Below are positions 36,872 through 46,770 of a stretch of 64,000 nucleotides of DNA, piece by piece. Under the pieces are notes generated by a model. The model searched no databases and was not told the origin of the DNA. It was given only the letters and a program-made list of their open reading frames with translations. The position numbers and the translations under genes were made by a program. This stretch comes from Pseudomonas synxantha BG33R (lineage in GTDB: Bacteria > Pseudomonadota > Gammaproteobacteria > Pseudomonadales > Pseudomonadaceae): contig NZ_CM001514.1 of assembly GCF_000263715.2 (NCBI RefSeq), positions 3,289,674 through 3,353,673 of the forward strand, written 5' to 3'. The stretch's first letter is position 1, and every line of letters starts with the position of its first letter.

Positions 36872-38134
36872 TTGAACGCCGCTCTTGAAGGTCGCACTGT
36901 GGCCCATCATTCAGATCTGCGTACTGCCCTTTCCCTGGACAGCCTGAACTTCTTCCTCGCGGATGTTCGCGACGGTCTCGGGCCGTATCTGGCGATCTAC
37001 CTGCTGGCGGTCCATAAATGGGACCCGGCCAGTATCGGCGTAGTCATGACCCTGGCCGGTATCGCCGCCTTGATCACCCAGGGCCCGGCGGGTGCGCTGA
37101 TCGACCGAACCCGCAGCAAGCGCGCAGTCATCGCGATTGCCGCGCTGCTGGTCACTGGCAGCTGCCTGATACTGCCCTTCGTCAGTTCATTTGGCTGGGT
37201 GGCGCTGACCCAGGCCGCCAGCGCCGTTGCCGCATCGGTATTCGCCCCGGCCATTTCTGCCATCTCCCTTGGGATTACCGGCCCCCGTGCTTTCACTCGG
37301 CGTACCGGGCGCAACGAAACCTTCAACCACGCCGGCAACGCCGTGGCCGCACTGCTGGCCGGGGGCCTGGCGTATCTGTATGGGCCGGTGGTGGTGTTTT
37401 ACCTGATGGCGTTTATGGCAGTCGCCAGTGTCATTGCGGTCAGTTGTGTTTCTGGCAAGGCGATTGATCATGAGGTAGCCCGTGGCTTCGATCCCGCCCA
37501 TCACAGCGACCATGAGCAGCCATCGGGCCTGACCGTCTTGCTGGCCAACCGCCCGTTGCTGCTGTTCGCCGTCTGCTGCGCGCTGTTTCACCTGGCCAAT
37601 GCCGCGATGCTGCCACTGGTCAGCCAGAAGCTGGCGCAGATCAACCTGCAGATGGCCACGCCCCTGACCTCAGCCTGCATTGTCGCCGCACAGTTGGTCA
37701 TGGTCCCGATCGCCTGGCTGGTCGGGCTCAAGGCAGATATCTGGGGGCGCAAGCCGCTGTTGCTGGCCGGCTTTCTGATCCTGCCGCTGCGTGGCGTGCT
37801 GTATACCCTGTCCAGCGATCCGTATTGGCTGGTGGCGGTGCAGATGCTTGACGGTATCGGCGCGGGTATTTTCGGCGCGCTGTTCCCGGTCATCGTCAAG
37901 GACCTGACCCAAGGTACCGGGCGTTTCAATGTCAGTCTGGGCGCCCTTTCCACTGTGTTCGGCCTCGGCGCGGCGCTAAGCAGCAGCCTGGCCGGCTTCG
38001 TGGTGCAACAGGCCGGCTATAACGCAGCCTTTCTGACCTTGGCGGGCGTGGCGGGCGTGGCGTTGCTGCTGTTGTGGCTGGCGATGCCGGAAACCCTGGC
38101 AAAACCCAGTCTGCAGGTGCCGGTAATGGGCTGA
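36872..38134 (+). CDS. MFS transporter
   Basis: 420 residues with twelve predicted membrane segments and the MFS motif A-like loop GALIDRTRSKRAVIA between helices 2 and 3. The N-terminal DVRDGLGPYLAIYLL and the central loop with DPAHHSDHEQ are typical of an uncharacterised proteobacterial MFS group related to drug-resistance transporters. It starts at TTG; a GTG nine codons later is an alternative. The substrate is unknown. Confidence 0.87.
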   Translation: MNAALEGRTVAHHSDLRTALSLDSLNFFLADVRDGLGPYLAIYLLAVHKWDPASIGVVMTLAGIAALITQGPAGALIDRTRSKRAVIAIAALLVTGSCLILPFVSSFGWVALTQAASAVAASVFAPAISAISLGITGPRAFTRRTGRNETFNHAGNAVAALLAGGLAYLYGPVVVFYLMAFMAVASVIAVSCVSGKAIDHEVARGFDPAHHSDHEQPSGLTVLLANRPLLLFAVCCALFHLANAAMLPLVSQKLAQINLQMATPLTSACIVAAQLVMVPIAWLVGLKADIWGRKPLLLAGFLILPLRGVLYTLSSDPYWLVAVQMLDGIGAGIFGALFPVIVKDLTQGTGRFNVSLGALSTVFGLGAALSSSLAGFVVQQAGYNAAFLTLAGVAGVALLLLWLAMPETLAKPSLQVPVMG

Positions 38135-38178
38135 AGCAGAACACCCCAGTCATCCAAGGTGCTCTGCCCGGCCTGCGT

Positions 38179-39894
38179 TCAGGAAATAAAGATGCCTGCG
38201 CCATTCAACTGAGTCATGTTCACGCCCATTAACATCACCGAGTTGTCACCAAAGGCCAGCACGGTGTTGTCCTCGAACGTCGAGGCATAAGAGCGGTAAT
38301 CGTAATCCTGGCCCAGGCCAGCCATACCCATGAACACCAGCTTATCGCTGGCCTGGTAACCCTGGATCCGGTCGTTGCCGAAGATGCCTTCGAACAGGAA
38401 GGTATTACTGCCACCGCCTGCAACCATCAGGTCATTGTCGGTGCCGCCGACAAATACGTCATTACCCGGGCCTCCGATCAGGTGATCGTCGCCGCCCAAG
38501 CCGAACAGCCAATCACCCGTGGCATGAGCGGTGAGGACATTGTCATGGGCATCGCCGTTGGTAGAGGCCGCGTAGTGCGTCAGGTCGTTACCGGCCAGCA
38601 GGCCTTCGCCGGTCACCTTATAAGTGATGTCATTGGAGCCCCAAGGGATTGAAGTCCAGGGTATATAGGCCTTCTCTTTGCTGACCAATGCGCCGATATC
38701 CCGGGTCATACTGATACCGCCATAGGCGTCGTTGACATACAACGTGCCATCGCCGTCATTGGCAAAGCTGAAGGCGCCCAGTGGCTTTTGCAGTTCGAAG
38801 ACGTTATTGCCCTGCCCCCCCAGCAGGATGTTGTAGCCGCCGTCATCGCGGAAACGATCATCACCTGCGCCACCTTCCAGGAAGTCATTGCCCGCTCCGC
38901 CCTTGAGCAGGTCGTTGCCCTCGGTACCGAAGATGAAGGTATTGCCGGTGTGTTTTTCGGCGTAGCGATTCAGGTCTTGCACCCAGGTGGTTTCACGCGT
39001 GGCCTCGCTGAGGCTGGAGACTACGATGGTCGAGTCTTTGCTGGTCAGGTCGTAGAAATCCGAGGACGCGATACGCTTCATGCCTTGGATGTAACCGTCC
39101 AGGGAGTGAGCCTTGCCGACTCCCCAGTTGAGGGCATTGGGTAAATGCGCCCAGGCCGAGGCGTAGTTATCGGTAAAGCTGACCAGGTTATTGGCCGCCG
39201 AATCCCAAACGCTATCGTTACCCCAGCGCAGTGCCGACGTATTGATGCCTTCGCCATCAATGGCCTTGAACACCAGGTCATTCTCATAGCCGATATTCAA
39301 GATCCGAGTGTCACCCGAACGCTGTGTGGGTGAGGCGAAGGTGACGTAGTTGGCATCCTCGAAGAAGCCGCCCCAATGATCATGGCTCAAGGTCGCCAAG
39401 CTGTTGGCCCCGAGTGCGCCGAGGCTATGGCCGGTGACCAGGATATCCTTGCCGGTCAAGCCCTGGCTCCTGGCGTAGCTGGCGACGTTCTCCAATAAGC
39501 CACTGAACGCGAACTGAGCATAATGGGCGGCGTATCCGGGTACGGCGGCAGCAGCCAGATCGCTGGCGACGTCGCCCAATCCATCCCAGGACAAGCCAAA
39601 GGACGTCCCACGAAAGGCAACCCCCATGGCGATCAGCTTACCCACGCCATCGTACTGCCCCACAATCTTGACGTTGGCGGAGGGAGCCAATACCGTCTCG
39701 CCCCAAAAGGTGCCGTACTCGTCGACTTTCTGCGTCACCCCCAGTGCCTGCGCACCGATAGGCGCCCAACCGCCAGCGGTCAGCGGTTGGCCGCTGGCGT
39801 CATAAGCGTAATCGGACAAGACCAAAGCGTCGTTCAACAGCGCCTTGGCCTTCTGGCCCGTCATGCTCTTGTAATCGAAAACCCCCATACCCAT
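38179..39894 (-). CDS. Family I.3 RTX lipase / polyurethanase-like esterase
   Basis: 571 residues, close to PueB/LipA-type enzymes of fluorescent pseudomonads. The catalytic elbow is GHSLG with S157. Two groups of RTX calcium-binding nonapeptides follow: about residues 323-365 (GTEGNDLLKGGAGNDFLEGG) and 465-498 (GLGGDDHLIGGPGNDVFVGG). There is no N-terminal signal peptide; the RTX tail and C-terminal segment (ending QLNGAGIFIS) direct type I secretion, normally through an AprDEF exporter. No such exporter is encoded nearby. The secreted enzyme would hydrolyse triglycerides or polyester-type substrates. Confidence 0.92.
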   Translation of the reverse strand: MGMGVFDYKSMTGQKAKALLNDALVLSDYAYDASGQPLTAGGWAPIGAQALGVTQKVDEYGTFWGETVLAPSANVKIVGQYDGVGKLIAMGVAFRGTSFGLSWDGLGDVASDLAAAAVPGYAAHYAQFAFSGLLENVASYARSQGLTGKDILVTGHSLGALGANSLATLSHDHWGGFFEDANYVTFASPTQRSGDTRILNIGYENDLVFKAIDGEGINTSALRWGNDSVWDSAANNLVSFTDNYASAWAHLPNALNWGVGKAHSLDGYIQGMKRIASSDFYDLTSKDSTIVVSSLSEATRETTWVQDLNRYAEKHTGNTFIFGTEGNDLLKGGAGNDFLEGGAGDDRFRDDGGYNILLGGQGNNVFELQKPLGAFSFANDGDGTLYVNDAYGGISMTRDIGALVSKEKAYIPWTSIPWGSNDITYKVTGEGLLAGNDLTHYAASTNGDAHDNVLTAHATGDWLFGLGGDDHLIGGPGNDVFVGGTDNDLMVAGGGSNTFLFEGIFGNDRIQGYQASDKLVFMGMAGLGQDYDYRSYASTFEDNTVLAFGDNSVMLMGVNMTQLNGAGIFIS

Positions 39895-40229
39895 TGCCCC
39901 TTTTCAGATGACTTTTGATGTGGCCTCAGTGCCCATGGCCGGGACAGATTGGTGATGGACGGGAAAAGACTGTCAATCGTTACCTAAAAAATGAATACCT
40001 GCCCGCGGGCCCGAGCTTTGGTTTCAGCGCTTCGAATCACACAAGGCGCGGAACATCGTCGTCGACTGCCATACAACTGTCGCCTCACATATGCGACAAT
40101 GCGCGCCAAATTCCAACACACATCCCAAATTTTCCGCTCAGCGACCGGGTTTCGCGCCTTGATGTCGCTGTTGACGCATGCCTGAAGGCACCTGCCGTCA
40201 CGCTCGCAACCCATTGATAGGTAAAGTAA
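39895..40229. other. Divergent intergenic region
   Basis: About 335 bases between the lipase (minus) and ybiT (plus). No credible gene or strong hairpin was seen; it should contain the two divergent promoters. Confidence 0.6.
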
Positions 40230-41816
40230 TTGATCTCCACAGCTAACATCACCATGCAGTTCGGCGCCAAGCCGCTCTTCGAGAACGTCTCGGTCAAGTT
40301 CGGCGCCGGCAACCGCTATGGTTTGATCGGGGCCAACGGTTGCGGCAAGTCGACCTTCATGAAAATCCTCGGTGGCGACCTCGACCCGTCCGGCGGCCAG
40401 GTCATGCTGGAGCCGAATGTGCGCCTGGGTAAACTGCGCCAGGACCAGTTCGCGTACGAAGAATTCACCGTGCTCGACACCGTGATCATGGGCCACGAGG
40501 AGCTGTGGAAGGTCAAGGCCGAGCGCGACCGTATCTATTCGCTGCCGGAAATGAGCGAAGAAGACGGCATGGCCGTGGCCGAGCTGGAAACCGAGTTCGC
40601 CGAAATGGACGGCTACACCGCCGAATCCCGCGCCGGTGAGTTGCTGCTGGGCCTGGGGATTCCCCTGGAGCAGCATTTCGGCCCGATGAGCGAAGTGTCC
40701 CCAGGCTGGAAACTGCGTGTATTGCTGGCTCAGGCGCTGTTCTCGGACCCTGAAGTGCTGTTGCTCGACGAACCGACCAACCACTTGGACATCAACACCA
40801 TCCGCTGGCTGGAAAACATCCTCACCCAGCGCTCCAGCCTGATGATCATCATCTCTCACGACCGCCACTTCCTGAACAGCGTGTGCACCCACATGGCTGA
40901 CCTGGACTACGGCGAGCTGCGCCTGTTCCCGGGCAACTACGACGAGTACATGACCGTGGCGACCCAGTCCCGCGAGCAGTTGCTGTCGGACAACGCCAAG
41001 AAGAAAGCGCAGATCTCCGAACTGCAATCCTTCGTCAGCCGCTTCTCGGCCAACGCCTCGAAAGCCAAGCAGGCCACGTCCCGTGCCAAGGCGATCGACA
41101 AGATCCAACTGGCCGAAGTCAAGCCGTCGAGTCGTGTGAGCCCGTTCATCCGTTTCGAGCAGAATAAAAAGCTGCACCGCCAGGCGGTCATGGTCGAGAA
41201 GATGGCCAAAGGTTTTGACGGCAAGCCGCTGTTCAAGGACTTCAGCTTCCAGGTTGAAGCCGGCGAGCGCGTGGCGATCATCGGCCCGAACGGTATCGGC
41301 AAGACCACCCTGCTGCGCACCCTGGTCAACGAACTGACCCCGGATGCCGGCAGCATCAAGTGGACCGACGCCGCCGAACTGGGCTACTACGCCCAGGACC
41401 ACGCCCACGACTTCGAAGACGACGTGAGCCTGTTCGACTGGATGGGCCAGTGGACCCAAGGCGAACAAATGATCCGTGGCACCCTGGGCCGCATGTTGTT
41501 CTCCAACGACGAAATCCAGAAGTCGGTCAAAGTGATCTCCGGTGGTGAGCAAGGCCGCATGTTGTTCGGCAAGCTGATCCTGCAAAAGCCGAACGTGCTG
41601 ATCATGGACGAACCGACCAACCACTTGGACATGGAATCCATCGAGGCGCTGAACCTGGCGCTGGAAAACTACCCGGGCACGCTGATCTTCGTCAGCCACG
41701 ACCGCGAGTTCGTATCGTCCCTGGCAACCCGCATCATCGAGTTGAGCCCAAGCGGCGTGATCGACTTCAGCGGCACCTATGACGACTACCTGCGTAGCCA
41801 GGGTGTGGTGTTCTAA
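40230..41816 (+). CDS. ybiT: ABC-F family ATPase YbiT
   Basis: 528 residues, TTG start, beginning [20 protein letters not shown], which follows E. coli YbiT (530) very closely. Two ABC cassettes in tandem carry Walker A motifs GANGCGKS and GPNGIGKT and Walker [12 protein letters not shown] and [11 protein letters not shown], with the charged interdomain linker between. There are no membrane segments. ABC-F proteins act on the ribosome, at the E site, to influence elongation; the exact role of YbiT is not well defined. Confidence 0.94.
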   Translation: MISTANITMQFGAKPLFENVSVKFGAGNRYGLIGANGCGKSTFMKILGGDLDPSGGQVMLEPNVRLGKLRQDQFAYEEFTVLDTVIMGHEELWKVKAERDRIYSLPEMSEEDGMAVAELETEFAEMDGYTAESRAGELLLGLGIPLEQHFGPMSEVSPGWKLRVLLAQALFSDPEVLLLDEPTNHLDINTIRWLENILTQRSSLMIIISHDRHFLNSVCTHMADLDYGELRLFPGNYDEYMTVATQSREQLLSDNAKKKAQISELQSFVSRFSANASKAKQATSRAKAIDKIQLAEVKPSSRVSPFIRFEQNKKLHRQAVMVEKMAKGFDGKPLFKDFSFQVEAGERVAIIGPNGIGKTTLLRTLVNELTPDAGSIKWTDAAELGYYAQDHAHDFEDDVSLFDWMGQWTQGEQMIRGTLGRMLFSNDEIQKSVKVISGGEQGRMLFGKLILQKPNVLIMDEPTNHLDMESIEALNLALENYPGTLIFVSHDREFVSSLATRIIELSPSGVIDFSGTYDDYLRSQGVVF

Positions 41817-41850
41817 GAACGCCCTCAGCTTTCAGGGCAGTCAGATCCAA

Positions 41851-41942
41851 ATGTGGGAGGGGGCTTGCTCCCGATCGCAGTGTTTCAGTCAATAGATCTG
41901 TTGGCTGACACTCCGCTATCGGGAGCAAGCCCCCTCCCACAT
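41851..41942. repeat. Full-size inverted repeat of the GTGGGAG family
   Basis: Perfect 25-bp arms at 41851-41875 and 41918-41942 around a 42-base loop containing GGCTGACACTCCGC. It lies between ybiT and an MFS gene on the same strand. Confidence 0.92.
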
Positions 41943-41994
41943 TGGTTAGAGCAGTGGCATCATGGCCGTACCGCCCGCCAGCGAATGAGCACCC

Positions 41995-43167
41995 ATGCCT
42001 GCCGCCCCCTCCTCCCTGTCGATCACCCTGCAGATCGTCTCCATCGTGTTCTACACCTTCATCGCCTTTATCTGCATCGGCCTGCCGATTGCAGTGATTC
42101 CAGGCTATGTGCACGAACAACTGGGTTTCAGCGCAGTTGTCGCCGGGGTCACCATCGGTTCGCAATACCTGGCCACGCTGCTCAGCCGCCCAATGGCCGG
42201 GCGGATGTCGGATAGCGTCGGCACCAAGCGTGCGATCGTGCTGGGCCTGGCCGGCATCCTGATCAGCGGCGTGCTGACCTTTATCGCCACCCTGGTGGAG
42301 AGCCTGCCAGCCTTGAGCCTGGGCATTCTGATCGTCGGTCGCCTGTTGCTGGGCGTGGCCCAGGGCCTGATTGGCGTGGGCACCATCAGTTGGTGCATGG
42401 GCGCGGTAGGCACTGAACACACCGCCCGCTCGATCTCCTGGAATGGCATTGCCTCCTACGGCGCCATTGCCGTTGGTGCGCCGGTCGGCGTGGTGATGGT
42501 GGCGGAATATGGCTACACCAGCCTGGGAATTACCCTGTCGGTGCTGGCGGGGTTGGGGCTGGTGCTGATCCGCAATAAACCGTCGGTGCCGGTGGTGCGC
42601 GGTGAACGGCTGCCGTTCTGGGCAGTGTTCGGGCGAATCGCACCGTTCGGCACCAGCCTGTGCCTGGCATCGATTGGCTACGGCACGCTGACGACCTTCA
42701 TTACCCTGTACTACCTCAATCGTGGCTGGAGCGGCGCGGCGTATTGCCTGACGGTATTTGGCGTGTGCTTTATTCTCTCGCGCCTGATGTTCATTTCTGC
42801 CATCAGCCGGTTTGGTGGGTTTACCGCCGCCATCGCCTGCATGAGCATCGAAATCCTGGGCCTGACGCTACTATGGCTGGCACCGTCCACCGGCGTCGCC
42901 TTGATCGGTGCCGGGCTGACCGGCTTTGGCCTGTCGCTGGTGTACCCGGCGCTAGGGGTTGAAGCCATCAAGCAAGTGCCGGACAGCAGCCGAGGTGCGG
43001 GGCTGAGTGCCTATGCGGTGTTTTTCGACTTGGCGCTGGCGATTGCCGGGCCGTTGATGGGCGCCGTGGCGTTGAACCTCGGCTACGGCTGGATCTTCTT
43101 CTGCGCCGCGTTGTTGTCGGTCAGCGCACTCGCCCTGACCGTACTGCTCAGGCGCCGCGCCTACTGA
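41995..43167 (+). CDS. MFS transporter (YfcJ/YhhS-like)
   Basis: 390 residues with twelve membrane helices. PGYVHEQLGFSAVVAGVTIG and SRPMAGRMSDSVGTKRAI (motif A) match the YfcJ/YhhS branch of small proteobacterial MFS exporters, and GRLLLGVAQGLIGVG is the helix-4 region. The stop lies inside the 3' end of the convergent hydrolase gene (7-bp overlap). Substrate unknown; relatives are annotated as arabinose or glyphosate-type efflux transporters without firm evidence. Confidence 0.88.
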   Translation: MPAAPSSLSITLQIVSIVFYTFIAFICIGLPIAVIPGYVHEQLGFSAVVAGVTIGSQYLATLLSRPMAGRMSDSVGTKRAIVLGLAGILISGVLTFIATLVESLPALSLGILIVGRLLLGVAQGLIGVGTISWCMGAVGTEHTARSISWNGIASYGAIAVGAPVGVVMVAEYGYTSLGITLSVLAGLGLVLIRNKPSVPVVRGERLPFWAVFGRIAPFGTSLCLASIGYGTLTTFITLYYLNRGWSGAAYCLTVFGVCFILSRLMFISAISRFGGFTAAIACMSIEILGLTLLWLAPSTGVALIGAGLTGFGLSLVYPALGVEAIKQVPDSSRGAGLSAYAVFFDLALAIAGPLMGAVALNLGYGWIFFCAALLSVSALALTVLLRRRAY

Positions 43168-44198
43168 TCAGCCGTCTGCAGGCCGGCACGCGTCGCCTCA
43201 CCGAGGGTCCGGCTGAAAAAGCGCCCGGCTTCAGAGGCCATATCGCGGTGAATACCTTCGCGGTCGACGCCATCGGCATCGGTGCAGATGCCTGGCATTG
43301 TCGCCAGTTGATCGCTGTCGCATGGCGCCATGAATACAAAGTGCCCTGCCCCGGCCAACAGCTTGAAGTCCGGTGGCTCTGGCAGTTTACGCGCCAGGGC
43401 GGCAGCGTTTTTGTCCACCGCCACCAACTGGTCGCCATCGCCACTGTAGAGCAACACCGGCACGTGCACATCGGCCAGCGTGTGGCGGCCGAACATCAGG
43501 CTCAGTGGCGCCATCAGCATCAAGGCATGGATGCGTGGGTCAGCCTGGGGCTGCAAGTCGTCGCGGTCGACCACCAACTCGCCCTTGGTGGTGCAGGCAT
43601 CACGGTCCTCAGGGCGTTGCTGGCAGTAACGGCGCAGGCGCTCGAAATCCGGCTTGGCACCCGCCAGGATCAGCGCGGTTTCGCCACCGGCTGAATAACC
43701 GATGACACCAATTTGATCGACATCCACAAAGGGCGACAGCATGGGATCAGCCAGGGTCGCGGTGATCGCCTGGGAGATCTGGATCGGCCGGCCATACAGA
43801 TTACTCACAGTGCCCAGGCGGCTGTGGTCCTTATAGTTGTCGCCGGGATGCAGGACCGCCACCACCACAAATCCCTTGCGCGCCAGTGACGTGGCCAGAT
43901 CATGCAAGGCCAGGGGCGTGCCGGTATTGCCATGGGACAGCATCAGCATGGGAAAACGGCCGATGGCAACCTTGGCGTCTTCACCGGCCGCGACCTGATA
44001 GGCGCCCAGTGGCGTGGTGCGTTCGGTGTCAGTGGAAGGGTAAAACGCAATGGCCTTCATCGGCTGCGAATCCAGCGGGTCGAGCACGCTCATGCGATGA
44101 AACCCCACACTCCAATGCGGGTGCGGTGCCGGTGCAGCGTGCACTGAAAGCAGGCCGCCAAACAGGGACAGAATCAAAACAGCACCAAGACGCATCAT
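43161..44198 (-). CDS. Secreted alpha/beta hydrolase, dienelactone-hydrolase-like
   Basis: 345 residues from an ATG preceded by AGGTGG at eight bases; a GTG four codons earlier overlaps that site. The signal peptide (AVLILSLFGGLLSVHA) gives a periplasmic or secreted enzyme. The nucleophile elbow is GYSAGG, the oxyanion region SHGNTG, and the C-terminal GDGDQLVAVDKN and GAGHF supply the Asp and His of the triad. It resembles platelet-activating-factor-acetylhydrolase/dienelactone-hydrolase-type esterases. The substrate is not known. Confidence 0.87.
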   Translation of the reverse strand: MMRLGAVLILSLFGGLLSVHAAPAPHPHWSVGFHRMSVLDPLDSQPMKAIAFYPSTDTERTTPLGAYQVAAGEDAKVAIGRFPMLMLSHGNTGTPLALHDLATSLARKGFVVVAVLHPGDNYKDHSRLGTVSNLYGRPIQISQAITATLADPMLSPFVDVDQIGVIGYSAGGETALILAGAKPDFERLRRYCQQRPEDRDACTTKGELVVDRDDLQPQADPRIHALMLMAPLSLMFGRHTLADVHVPVLLYSGDGDQLVAVDKNAAALARKLPEPPDFKLLAGAGHFVFMAPCDSDQLATMPGICTDADGVDREGIHRDMASEAGRFFSRTLGEATRAGLQTADQ

Positions 44199-44299
44199 GG
44201 GGGTGTCCACCTTTGCTGCGTAAGAACCGGCATGTCGAATAAAAGTCCAGGCATCGGATCCCTATCTGCATAACCTCTGCATAACCTGGGCCACAAACG

Positions 44300-44346
44300 A
44301 AAAAACTCCGTACTCCGCTCGCGCCCAGGCGATCAGAATACAGAGT
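44300..44346 (-). terminator. Probable terminator after azoR
   Basis: Read on the minus strand, an 11-base stem (two G-T pairs) with a 20-base loop is followed by six T residues, about 55 bases after the azoR stop. Confidence 0.6.
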
Positions 44347-44399
44347 TTAGGCGCCCGGCTTCAGAATGAAACCGGGTGACGGCTTAATTTACACAAGCC

Positions 44400-45011
44400 T
44401 TACGCCGCGGCGAACAACTGCTGGTTAATCCGCACGTTGGCGTCGTTCAATGCTTTGCTGCGCGCTTCATCACCGTAGGCCAGCCCTTCAGCGCGGACGA
44501 TTTCAATATTGGTGATGCCGAGAAAACCGAACAGCAGTTTCAAGTAGCCTTCATGGGCAGCGCCAGATGCCTGATCCGCGTGCAAGCCACCGGCCGTGGA
44601 CACGATAATCACCTTCTTGTTACCGCACAGGCCTTCAGGGCCGGCTTCGGTGTAACGAAAGGTCTGGCCGGCAACCGCGATGCGGTCGATCCAGGCTTTC
44701 AACTGAGTAGGAATGGTGAAGTTGTACATCGGCGCGCCTACCACTATGGCATCGGCGGCGAGGAATTCAGCCAGCGACGATGCACTCAGTTCGGCTTCGT
44801 GCTTTTGCGCGGCATCGCGCAGTTCGGCCGCGGTGCCCAGTGCACCCAGGGTAGCGCCGGAGAAGTGGTTGATGCCTTCGCTGGCCAGGTCACGGTAAGT
44901 CACTTGCACACCCGGTTCAGCCGCTTGCCATGCCTTGACCACACCGGCACTGAGTTGGCGGGAAGCCGAATTGTCGCCGAGGATGCTGGAATCGATATGC
45001 AGTAGTTTCAT
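44400..45011 (-). CDS. azoR: FMN-dependent NADH-azoreductase AzoR
   Basis: 203 residues with a flavodoxin-like fold. [20 protein letters not shown] is the FMN-phosphate loop, [20 protein letters not shown] the isoalloxazine/dimer region, and [10 protein letters not shown] the third FMN contact. It reduces azo dyes and quinones with NADH in the cytosol. The adjacent divergent LysR gene is the likely regulator, as is common for azoR/quinone reductase genes. Confidence 0.93.
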   Translation of the reverse strand: MKLLHIDSSILGDNSASRQLSAGVVKAWQAAEPGVQVTYRDLASEGINHFSGATLGALGTAAELRDAAQKHEAELSASSLAEFLAADAIVVGAPMYNFTIPTQLKAWIDRIAVAGQTFRYTEAGPEGLCGNKKVIIVSTAGGLHADQASGAAHEGYLKLLFGFLGITNIEIVRAEGLAYGDEARSKALNDANVRINQQLFAAA

Positions 45012-45106
45012 GGTGGGTCTCCGAGGTGGGATCGACAGTGGCGATCAGATGGTGGTGATGCTACGCATGAAACCAATAGCCGATAAGCCATCTTAAATGC
45101 GATAGT

Positions 45107-45126
45107 TTGTCCCACTGACAGGACAA
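45107..45126. promoter_or_regulatory. Candidate LysR operator in the azoR-lysR intergenic region
   Basis: Inverted repeat TTGTCC-N8-GGACAA, ending 10 bases before the LysR start and lying between divergent genes, as expected for a LysR autoregulatory and activation site. Confidence 0.5.
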
Positions 45127-45136
45127 TAGGCCGACC

Positions 45137-46045
45137 ATGCAAGACCTTAACGATCTCTACTATTTCGCCAAAGTGGTCGAAGCCGGTGGTTTCGCCGCGG
45201 CGGGCCGGCTATTGGGGATACCCAAGTCCAGGCTGTCGCGGCGCATTGCCGAGCTCGAAGAACGCCTGGGAGCGCGCTTGCTGCAACGCACTACCCGGCA
45301 ATTGACGCTGACTGCCGTGGGCGAACGTTATCTGCGCCATTGCCAGGCGATGTTGCTGGAAGCGGAGATGGCCGACGAGGCGGTGGCGAGCATGTCCAGC
45401 GAGCCGCGTGGACGCCTGCGGGTCACGTGCCCGGTGGGTCTGGCCCAGCAGATCCTGCCGGAATTGGTGGCAGGCTTTCTGGCCGCGCACCCGTTGGTGC
45501 AATTGGACATGACCTTGGTCAATCGCCGTGTCGACCTGGTCGCCGAAGGCATTGACGTGGCGCTACGCGTGCGAGAGTTGGGCGACGAAGACCCGCTGCT
45601 GGTCACCAAACGCTTGCGCCAGGCGCATACCGTGTTGGTCGCCAGCCCCGGCTTCATGCGTGATCGGCAAGTCGAAACCCTGGAAGACCTCAAACAACTG
45701 CCCATACTCGGTGCACTTGAGGCGGACCGCATGGTGCACCAACGCATTATCGACCCACAGGGCAACGCCCATGAGTTGGTGATGGAGGCCCGCCTGGGCA
45801 TCGAAGACTTTATCGTGCGCAAGACCAGCGCGCTGCTCGGCGTCGGCTTCACCGTGCTGCCGATGATGTATTGCGAAGAGGAACTGGCCAGCGGCCGCCT
45901 GGTGCAGCTGCTGCCGCAGTGGTCGTTGCCGGGCGGCTGGTTGCAGGCCGTGTACCCGCATCGGCGCGGCGTGCTGCCGGCGATCCGCGCGTGGATCGAC
46001 TATCTGGAAGAAGGCTTCAAAGGCTGTGGAGATCGATTGTTATGA
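45137..46045 (+). CDS. LysR-type transcriptional regulator, divergent from azoR
   Basis: 302 residues. The helix-turn-helix is FAAAGRLLGIPKSRLSRRIA, followed by ELEERLGARLLQRTTRQ, and the effector domain is of the CrgA/AaeR-like group. It is transcribed away from azoR and probably controls it in response to quinones or electrophiles. The last bases overlap the start of an MmcQ/YjbR gene (ATGA). It is clearly related to the LysR protein at 10291. Confidence 0.91.
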   Translation: MQDLNDLYYFAKVVEAGGFAAAGRLLGIPKSRLSRRIAELEERLGARLLQRTTRQLTLTAVGERYLRHCQAMLLEAEMADEAVASMSSEPRGRLRVTCPVGLAQQILPELVAGFLAAHPLVQLDMTLVNRRVDLVAEGIDVALRVRELGDEDPLLVTKRLRQAHTVLVASPGFMRDRQVETLEDLKQLPILGALEADRMVHQRIIDPQGNAHELVMEARLGIEDFIVRKTSALLGVGFTVLPMMYCEEELASGRLVQLLPQWSLPGGWLQAVYPHRRGVLPAIRAWIDYLEEGFKGCGDRLL

Positions 46046-46398
46046 GCATGACTGAAGCACAAGTGGCCGCGTTCTGCCTGACCCTGCCCGGTGCGCGGGA
46101 AGATTATAAGTGGGGCGGCGTGCGCGTGTTCTCGATTGCCGGCAACAAGATGTTCGCCTTGCAGAACCTGCGCGGCGACTCGCTGGCGTTCAAGGTCGAC
46201 AAGGAACTGTTCCTGGGCCACGTCGACCGCCCCGGCATCCACCCCGCACCGTATCTGGCGCGGGCGCAGTGGATCATCATGAATACGCCCTACCCGCTGG
46301 GCGCCGACGAGCTGCGTGGTTTGTTGCAGCGCTCCCACCAACTGGTGGTCAGCAAGCTGCCCAAGCGCACGCAGGTCGGTTTGTTGCTAGAGGATTGA
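46042..46398 (+). CDS. MmcQ/YjbR family protein
   Basis: 118 residues from MSMTEAQVAAFCLTLPGARE; the frame is open upstream but that part lies inside the LysR gene. The sequences WGGVRVFSIAGNKMFALQNL and HPAPYLARAQWIIMN match MmcQ/YjbR proteins, small CyaY-fold proteins with a double-wing shape suggested to bind DNA. Start overlaps the LysR stop, so it is translationally coupled to the regulator. The 3' end overlaps the convergent DUF1294 gene by 12 bases. Confidence 0.88.
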   Translation: MSMTEAQVAAFCLTLPGAREDYKWGGVRVFSIAGNKMFALQNLRGDSLAFKVDKELFLGHVDRPGIHPAPYLARAQWIIMNTPYPLGADELRGLLQRSHQLVVSKLPKRTQVGLLLED

Positions 46399-46770
46399 AA
46401 GCAGCGTACCGCCCAGGAACAGCTGGTCCAGCCAAAACACCTGATGCAGCAGCACGATCACCCAGAACAGCACCTGGTAAGACACCTTGCGCGTCTTGTG
46501 TCGGAACGCCTGCTGGGCAATCAGCGCACCCGGCCAACCGCCGGCCAGCTCGACAGCGTGCAGAATGTTTTCCGGGGTGCGCCTGCCCTCGGTCTGCGCC
46601 TTGCGCTTGTCGCTCCAGTACAGAAAGAACGCCACCACGCTGACCACGCCATACGCCGCCAACGGGATCACCGTCTCGCCGCGATACCACAGCAGCGCTG
46701 AACCCAGCAGTGGCGCGGCGCACAACAACACAAAGATCAGCGCCTTCAGGCGTGGATGCTGGATGCTCAT
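46387..46770 (-). CDS. DUF1294 family membrane protein
   Basis: 127 residues from [15 protein letters not shown]. Three hydrophobic segments (about 10-27, 35-50, 98-115) flank the conserved [18 protein letters not shown] and [19 protein letters not shown], the hallmark of DUF1294. Many relatives carry an N-terminal cold-shock domain; this one does not. It overlaps the uppP stop by ATGA and is probably co-transcribed with it. Function unknown. Confidence 0.85.
   Translation of the reverse strand: MSIQHPRLKALIFVLLCAAPLLGSALLWYRGETVIPLAAYGVVSVVAFFLYWSDKRKAQTEGRRTPENILHAVELAGGWPGALIAQQAFRHKTRKVSYQVLFWVIVLLHQVFWLDQLFLGGTLLSIL

Noticed and set aside
39984..41699. Long open frame (571 codons) antisense to ybiT
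   Set aside because: Mirror of an unmistakable ABC-F gene; rich in His, Gln, Val and Leu without motifs.
44281..44399. Small gene between the hydrolase and azoR
   Set aside because: No start with ribosome binding site and no coding signal; the region holds a terminator-like hairpin instead.
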